Below, one piece after another: positions 57,380-64,000 of a stretch of 64,000 bases of DNA. The notes beneath the pieces are model-generated. The model did not search any database. It was given only the letters and a program-made list of their open reading frames with translations, and was not told the origin of the DNA. The position numbers and the translations under genes were made by a program. This stretch comes from Papaver somniferum (lineage: Eukaryota > Streptophyta > Magnoliopsida > Ranunculales > Papaveraceae). The stretch lies in contig NC_039362.1 of assembly GCF_003573695.1 (NCBI RefSeq), positions 179,127,690 to 179,191,689 of the forward strand, written 5' to 3'. Within the stretch, counting starts at the first letter, position 1; each line of letters starts with the position of its first letter.

Positions 57380-59659
57380 TGAAAATGTGGGGGTACAAAA
57401 ATACACAACTAAATTTTTCTTAGGCAACCTGTATGGAATGAACTCGAATACAATTCCGAGAGTTCAACTTAATGAATTGCAATTAACGAATTACATGAAG
57501 AGATTATATCTCTTTATCTCATAATAAGAATGTTTTCAGAACCAAGTCCGTGAACCTAATTATGTGTGACGGTACTTCGACGATTCCACAAATCAATATC
57601 CAAGAATAAATCAAGTCGTATCCAACAAACAAGGATGGATATATCTAATTTGATTAATTAACATACAACCTGTGATATTTTAATTATAAAGATAAACAAT
57701 ATAATGCAGAAAAAGAAATAACACAGATACAAGAAATTTTGTTAATGAGGAAACTGCAAATGCAGTATAACCCAGGGACCTAATCTAGACTTGAACACCA
57801 AACTGTATTAAGCCGCTACAAACACTAGCCTACTATCAGAACTTCGGTTGGAATGTAGTTGAGACCGAGTTAAACAGTCATAGCAATTCAGTTATAATCG
57901 TGTTCCTTACGGCTCTTGAATCCCAGCAGGACTCTGCGCAATTAATTCCCTTAGTTGACGTCCTTTACAGCCTAAAAGTTGCTTCAACTTAATTGAAGAC
58001 TTTAAACCAATCCGCCTCCCACGGATAAGCCTACATGCGATTTTCGTTCTGATCAAGGTGAGGTAGGGAATAGATAGCAGTAGACAAAGTCTAGCTAGCC
58101 TAAAGATCTCTTTGTATGACTCTCGATGAGCATCCTAGATTGTTATTCACCTCACAAGTCGAAACTAGTGGAATCACAAAGTCTGAGACGAAGATACTTT
58201 GTGATTTTTATCTATCTTGTTTGAGTGAGCAGCTAAACAATTAAAACAAAATCAGGATACTCGAACTATCAAGATAAAAATAGTTGTACCTGGCTTCACG
58301 AATCCCTAAGTGAAGTCTTTTTAGTCGTTAAACCCTAGAAGGGTTTGAAGGAGGAATGACTCTAGTTTACAACTAGGATACACAAGAGTAGTATCAGAGA
58401 TTCAAAGATCCCAGTTGTTTGAGGTTCTCCTTTTATAGACTTTAAAGATCAAGGTTTCTTTCGGTACAAGCTAAGGTAGCTTTGTAATCAATAATAATTA
58501 CCGTTATATGAAAAACTTGACTTGATATTAACATAACACAATATACACTCTGGTTAGGATGAACCATAACAAAACCGTTTATAATGCTTGGTTCATAAAT
58601 GGTTAGCAGAAACTATCCAATTGAACAATAAGCTTAATCATTTTTAAAAATTTAAGACTTTTCTTAAATCACACATATGATCAAAAATGTCTAGATAGTG
58701 TCTTGATTGAGTTATTCAAATGTCGATTATCTCATAGAGATAATTCTGATGCATCTGAAGAATATTCGACATGGAAAGTACGTGTACCGGGTAAGTGTAC
58801 TATACATGTTCGTGAATATTCTTTTCATAGTGCATATACCGGTTATGTGTGCCCTTAAGACAAAAACATGTGCAGGAACTCACGGATCTTTTATGGTATG
58901 CGTACCTTCTTTGGTTTGAAATCAATGGATCTTTTCCGGTTTGCATACTAGGTATGCGTATCTTTTTACGGTATCTTTCATGGTTCACGAGTTCTCTGAC
59001 TTTTTATGGTATAGATACCGGGTATGCGTACCAAAAAGTCGATGTCGAACTATATCTACGCTAGTACGTTTACTGGGTACATGTACTGCGGCTCCATACC
59101 TATAACAGTTCTCCCAGTATGTAAATTGGTACGCATATTGTCTTGTATCCAGATTCACAGTAGTTCTATATCTCTCTAATAATCGATTATAAGCATTCAC
59201 GAATAAAATCAATGATAGATATCACTGTTCCATGTTATTGATTCATAATCAAGTCATAAGCGATAAATTTCTTTTCACCAAATTCATCAAGTATGAAAAA
59301 CTGTTCTTAAGCTTAGCATATCTCGAGAATGATTTTTAGATAAACTTGACTCAAAATTTCTGTCTTGCATGTATTTATAGTTTATTCATGCGACAATGTC
59401 TCATATATCCAAAAGTGGAAACTTGAGAAATAGGTGGTTCAGTTTTCACTTACCTTTGTTGAAGAAGTTCTCCGGAGCTCATGTTGATCTTCAACTTAAA
59501 ACAGTAAAACACAGTGATATCCGCGTCTCAACTATATATTTTTATCCTAATCCGAGACTTACTAAATATGGACTAGAAATCAAGATATATTTTTGATAAC
59601 TAAATTTGACAACAAGCAAGAGATAGCAACACTGAGTTCGACCGAACAATGCTCTAACA
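57380..59659 (-). repeat. SIRE-like copia LTR, minus orientation (about 2.28 kb)
   Basis: On the minus strand it starts TGTTAGAGCATTGTTCG (59659) and ends TTTTCA (57380), followed by the degraded primer site. It is related along its length to the plus-strand LTR at 60516-62889. Contains GTATGCGTACC-type short repeats at about 58770-59110. Confidence 0.75.
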
Positions 59660-60515
59660 TGAACACTCTTCCAACATGATATTGTAAAGACAATATATAT
59701 TTGGTGAAACAATCTAATTCAACAAATCCATATCTTTGATTCTATCATCGTATTTCATTAAAACTGCCCCTAAGGTTATGATGAATCAGTATAACAACGC
59801 AATAAAACACCTAACATCTTGAAATAGCCATGGATAATATTTACAACGCATATAAGAAACCAAAAATCTAAACCTATTATGACAATACCTTGTCTTATTG
59901 AAATTCAAATGTACAAATTACAGAAACCCAAATCCACTCGCCAAATCTGAAATCCAAGTATCGAGATTTGATGATGCAAAAATCTAGAAGATTAGTTTTA
60001 GATAATTAAAAAGAAAAAAAGGGTTTTGCAGAAGTAGAGAGAAAATGGAGTATGTTTTGGTACTGGAAATTGTTCAGGGATAAAAATGACTATGTTTTCT
60101 TTGGTGAGGTTAGCATGTCTTGTTGATGTTGAAGTTATTTTTGGTGTTGCTGCTGTTGTCGATAATATTTTGCTCAAAAAACTTTACTTGAATGATATCT
60201 TAGTAAGGGTATTCTGCATATACGGTCACCATATGTGCTTTTTGATCAAGGAGAATCTAATGAACCCAAATGGCTCATGTTTTATTATCTTGTATCAGTA
60301 TCTGGAGATGAAATATGGTCTTCTAATCATTGATAGTATTTGATTCGTTTAAGAAGAACTAGAATTTTTGCTACTACTGTTGTTTTTATCTCATTCTTAT
60401 GAAGGGATATTAAAATAGTTCATGAAGATCCTGGAAACCAAATTCAATCCCGTAGAAACCAATCTCAGTGCTGGCTACAAGAACTCCAAATCTAAAAGCT
60501 TTTACAGCCTATAGA
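59660..60515. other. Spacer between the inverted copia LTRs
   Basis: AT-rich, no gene supported. An 85-codon frame at 60086-60343 has no recognisable feature. Confidence 0.4.
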
Positions 60516-62889
60516 TGTTAGAGCACTGCTCGATAAAACTCGCATGCGTTGCTATCTCAAGCATGTTTGTCAATGTTAGTGATCAAAATTATAAGTCTTG
60601 ATTTCTAGTCTCTTATAGCTAAGTCTCGGAATAGGATAGTAAGTGTAGTTGAGCTTAAGGAATTCATGGCGATTCATCATACAAGTAGAAGATCTACTCA
60701 AGGAACCGGTGGAACTTCTCGACAAAAAGGTATATGGAGACTTGAACTTATTTGTCACTCAAAAGTCTATCTATTTTATCTCCTACTCTTTGAGACAAAA
60801 GTCGTGTGCTATATATATAGACTAGATTATACACATTTGGTATTTCGAGCCGAGTATACCTCGCCTATCTATATCTCGAAATATGTGTTGGTCAACTTTT
60901 CGCTTCGACCAAGTTTATCTTTACCTAGTAACAAAAGTCATGAATGTTTCAATTACTTTGGAAATTGCTTTGACGAGAAATTGTGTAACAACTATATAAC
61001 GTCCTCTAAAAATGTTTCAATGATTGGAATGAGAGTTTAAATTACATAACCAATGGATTCCCAAAGTTTTCGAACCTTGTTGATCAAGAGAACCGAAATT
61101 ATGGAAAGTGCCAAGTTCGCGAACTGCCGAAGTTCTCAAACCTGAGAATTTCTGCTGGAGTTGATAAACTACTTGCGTGAGCCAAGTCCGCGAACCGGCG
61201 AAGTTCTCGAACCCGAGAATTTCTGCTGGAGTTTGTAAACTCTATCCGGTGTCTTAAGTCCGCGAACGTAGTCTGCGAACTTGAGAAGGTTATATATCTA
61301 AAGATGATTTATGAACTTAATCTTAAAAGACTAAGGAATGCATTTGCAAACCGTCGCTATTAAAGTTCATGAACCGATTCGAGTGAATCAAATCATCTTT
61401 GCTTCAATTGTGTCTCGTGTAGTTACATAAGACTTCCTTGCAATTGAACAACTCTCTTAACTAGTTCATTTGAGTCAATTGAACTAGTTATGGTGAAGAA
61501 TAACATGATTGGTATGAAACGCTCTTATGGTTAACCTCTTTGGGTAGACTATTATTGAACCAACAATGTACACGTTTGGGTGCGGTTAACAAACCTAGAA
61601 GCGTACAGTCATTTGTGTATGACAAGCTAAGTTTTCGATCTAACGGTTGAGAAATATTAGCTTGAATCTAAATCAGGTTTTCTTCTAACGGTGAATATTG
61701 ATTGCTTTATAACTAAGACAAAACCCTTATTTGAAATACTATATAAAGGAGACATCTAGTATTGTGCAAAACTAATCCCCACACCTTACGTGTGATACTA
61801 GTTTGCGTGCTAGAGTCGTTTTCTCCTTTAACCTAGGTTTCCTTCTTCTAAAACCAGATTAACTACTTAAAGACTTGATTGGGATTGTGAAGCCAGACCG
61901 ATAATACTTTTATCGTAGTTGTGTGATCTGATCTTGTATCTTCTATCGTGATAGTACAATCATATTGATTGGCTTGAGATCGTGAGAGTTGTCCGACTGG
62001 AAAGATATAAAAGTAATCACAAACACCTTCGTCTCATTGTTTGTGATTCCGCAACACCTTGTTTCGCTACCATACGATTAAGATTGTTGTGAGGTGATTG
62101 TTTAATCTAGGTTGTTCTTCGGGAATATAAGACCGGATTATCTTGGTTCTTGTTCGCCTTGATTATTATCAAAAGACAGAACAAAAACTTTAGGGTTTTT
62201 CTGTGGGAGACAAATTGATCCTTTGATAGACTTGTCTATGTGAGACAGATTTGTTTATTTTTAAAGCCTGCGATTTTGGGTCATAGCAACTCTTAGTTGT
62301 GGGTGAGATCATCTAAAGGAATCAAGTGCGCAGTATCCTGCTGGGATCAGAGGCATAGGGAGTACAATTGTACCCTGGATCAGCGGGAGACTGATTGGGG
62401 TTCAACTATAGTCATGTTCGAAGTTAGCTTGGAGTAGGCTAGTGTTTGTAGCGGCTTAATACAATGTGTGTTCAATCTGGACTAGGTCCCGGTGTTTTTC
62501 TGCATTTGCGGTTTCCTCGTTAACAAAATTCTAATGTCTGTGTTATTTCTATTTCCGCATTATATTTGTTTATATAATTGAAATAATACAGGTTGTGCGT
62601 TTGAATCAATCAATTGGAAATCCGAACTTTGGTTGTTGATTGATATCGATTGATCCTTGGACATTGGTCTTAGGTACCGCCCAAGTTATTCCTTTTGTTT
62701 CATTAGGACTCGTTGATTTATATTAGCTTGAGTAAATCAAAACAAGAGACAGATATTAACTCCTTGAGATACTTTTACCTAGCTTGAGTCTGATTGTATA
62801 GTTGATTCTCCAAGTAAGTATTTCGGAGTTAGTCCATATAGATTGCTAAGAGAAATATTGGGTGGTGTTGTTAGACCCCCGCTTTTTCA
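60516..62889 (+). repeat. SIRE-like copia 5' LTR, plus orientation (about 2.37 kb)
   Basis: It starts TGTTAGAGCACTGCTCG and ends CTTTTTCA, directly before TTGGTATCAGAGC. A tandem repeat of about 75 bp with CCGAAGTTCTCGAACC and GAGAATTTCTGCTGGAGTT lies at 61085-61260. The start at 60516 is inferred from the matching first bases of the inverted copy. Confidence 0.78.
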
Positions 62890-62890
62890 A

Positions 62891-62903
62891 TTGGTATCAG
62901 AGC
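62891..62903 (+). other. Copia primer-binding site
   Basis: TTGGTATCAGAGC is complementary to the 3' end of plant initiator-Met tRNA, the standard copia primer. Confidence 0.9.
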
Positions 62904-62955
62904 AGGCAAACACATTTAAGACCTTACAAGTCTGTGTTTGTAGCGATCTGACTCT

Positions 62956-63944
62956 ATGGCCAGAGGTGCTATCTCTATTAACGTACCACTAGTCCTTGAT
63001 GGCTCAAATTACTTATGGTGGAAAATTGTTATGCGATCTTTTCTTCAAGCACGTGATTTTAAATCATGGGTATATGTTGTTAATGGCTATGATGCTCCCG
63101 TTGTGGAAGTTGGAGATGTAAATGTTCCCAAGAATATTGGTGAATACAGTCCTTCCGAGATACTTGTTGCAAAGCAAAACTCCGACGATTTGAATGCCAT
63201 CGTACATGCCATTACCCCAAATCTTCATCACCATGTCTCTAATTGCACTAGGTCTAAAGATGCTTGGGATATCTTAGAAACCGTATTTGAAGGTAACCCC
63301 AGTGAAAAGGAAGCTAGGCTTCAAAACATTAATTCCGATTGGGAGAACCTTCGTATGGCAGATGAAGAAACATTTGATCAATTTAATCACAAAGTGTCTG
63401 AAATTGTTAATGCATCTTTTGCATTGGGTAAGACTATTCCTGAAAAGGACATTGTGATGAAAATTCTCAGATCGTTGCCATCTAGATACGAGTCTAAGAA
63501 GCATTCCATTGTTGAGGGTAATAACCTTGATAATCTTTCCAAAAATACATTGGTTGGAAAGCTAAAGATCTTTGATCATGAGCATACATCCAAAATAGGA
63601 AAGGATGTTGCCTTTAAAGCACAAAACAACACTAAATTACTTGATAAGAGTAAAAGTGTTTATGTCTCTGAGGATGATCAGTCTGAGGGTGATTTTTCAG
63701 ATGAAGATCTTGACAAATCAGTCTCCTTGATCACAAGACAGTTTAGGGATCTTCTATTGAAGAGAAGTAAACGGTTTTCAAGAGACAAACCTCGGTCGTT
63801 AGATAAACCTCACAATCGTGTCCCTCCTAAAAACAGGGATACTGACGAGGCTGATGACGAGGATATGCCACAGTGCTTTAAGTGTAAAGGTTTTGGTCAT
63901 TTTCAAACGAGTGCCCAAATCGTAGAAAATACACTGGGAACAAA
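62956..63944 (+). pseudogene. Copia gag (SIRE-like), frameshifted at the zinc knuckle
   Basis: ATG 62956 opens MARGAISINVPLVLDGSNY, with the W-x-x-W-like YLWWKIVMRSFL start of the copia gag N-domain. Then come WDILETVFEGN, FDQFNHKVSEIVN, KILRSLPSRYE (UBN2-type gag), a basic region and the zinc knuckle CFKCKGFGHFQ. One A appears to be missing near 63907: the other frame then reads NECPNRRKYTGN, supplying the fourth zinc ligand. The coding match ends near 63944, where TGTAACACCCC begins. Confidence 0.8.
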
Positions 63945-64000
63945 TGTAACACCCCAACTTCCGGATCAGGGTCAAACCCATATGGAAATCCGAACTCGAA
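63945..64000 (+). mobile_element. Possible 5' end of another LTR element nested in the copia gag
   Basis: TGTAACACCCCAACTTCCGG is a common plant LTR start, and gag similarity stops just before it. The window ends 56 bases later, so this is tentative. Confidence 0.35.

Noticed and set aside
62891..62903. tRNA-like sequence TTGGTATCAGAGC
   Set aside because: It is the complement of a tRNA 3' end used for priming, not a tRNA gene; no cloverleaf around it.

Overview
The window is plant nuclear DNA, almost certainly eudicot. It has AT-rich intergenic sequence, short introns, plant LTR retrotransposons (Ty3/gypsy Tat-like, Ty1/copia SIRE-like and another copia), hAT, Mutator, PIF/Harbinger-like and pogo elements, a LINE, and a cluster of plant F-box genes with an F-box-associated C-terminal region. 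A Papaver-like (Ranunculales) source is my weak guess from family resemblance only. No RNA gene, CRISPR array or prokaryotic feature was seen.

Layout. 1-3 kb: one intact single-exon gene for a Ser/Gly/Gln-rich protein of unknown function (1174-1971). 2986-11957: a complete LTR-retrotransposon insertion with a 5-bp target duplication. It has gag and protease in one frame with five nonsense codons, no reverse transcriptase or integrase, two blocks of tandem repeats, and a spliced six-exon gene on the antisense strand. 12-20 kb: nested DNA transposons, two F-box pseudogenes (one split by a copia fragment), and a 5'-truncated LINE with a 17-bp target duplication.

20.8-55 kb: a large tandem duplication. 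Unit 1 (20782-40804) and unit 2 (40805-about 54982) are nearly identical, joined through 8 bp of microhomology. Unit 2 lacks two blocks of about 3.1 and 3.5 kb that unit 1 has, each edged by short microhomology. Unit 1 contains two 10-N assembly gaps, and unit 2 has real sequence at the first. The units carry F-box genes and pseudogenes, a T2-RNase-like gene fragment, a RING-like gene split by a PIF/Harbinger-like element, a solo Tat-like LTR, a truncated Tat-like element, a MULE nested in a hAT, a pogo element with a transposase remnant, and a 69-bp minisatellite. The only F-box gene with an undamaged reading frame is 35192-36685; it lies in a block missing from unit 2.

55-64 kb: a decayed F-box gene with a duplicated N-terminal segment, a hAT MITE with an 8-bp target duplication, and two SIRE-like copia LTRs in inverted orientation. 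The right-hand one leads into a gag gene that runs to the window edge.

The window is best read as a transposon-rich F-box birth-and-death cluster. The most notable points are the antisense spliced gene inside the Tat-like element, the microhomology-edged 20-kb duplication (which must be separated from a false haplotype duplication), and the F-box plus T2-RNase neighbourhood.
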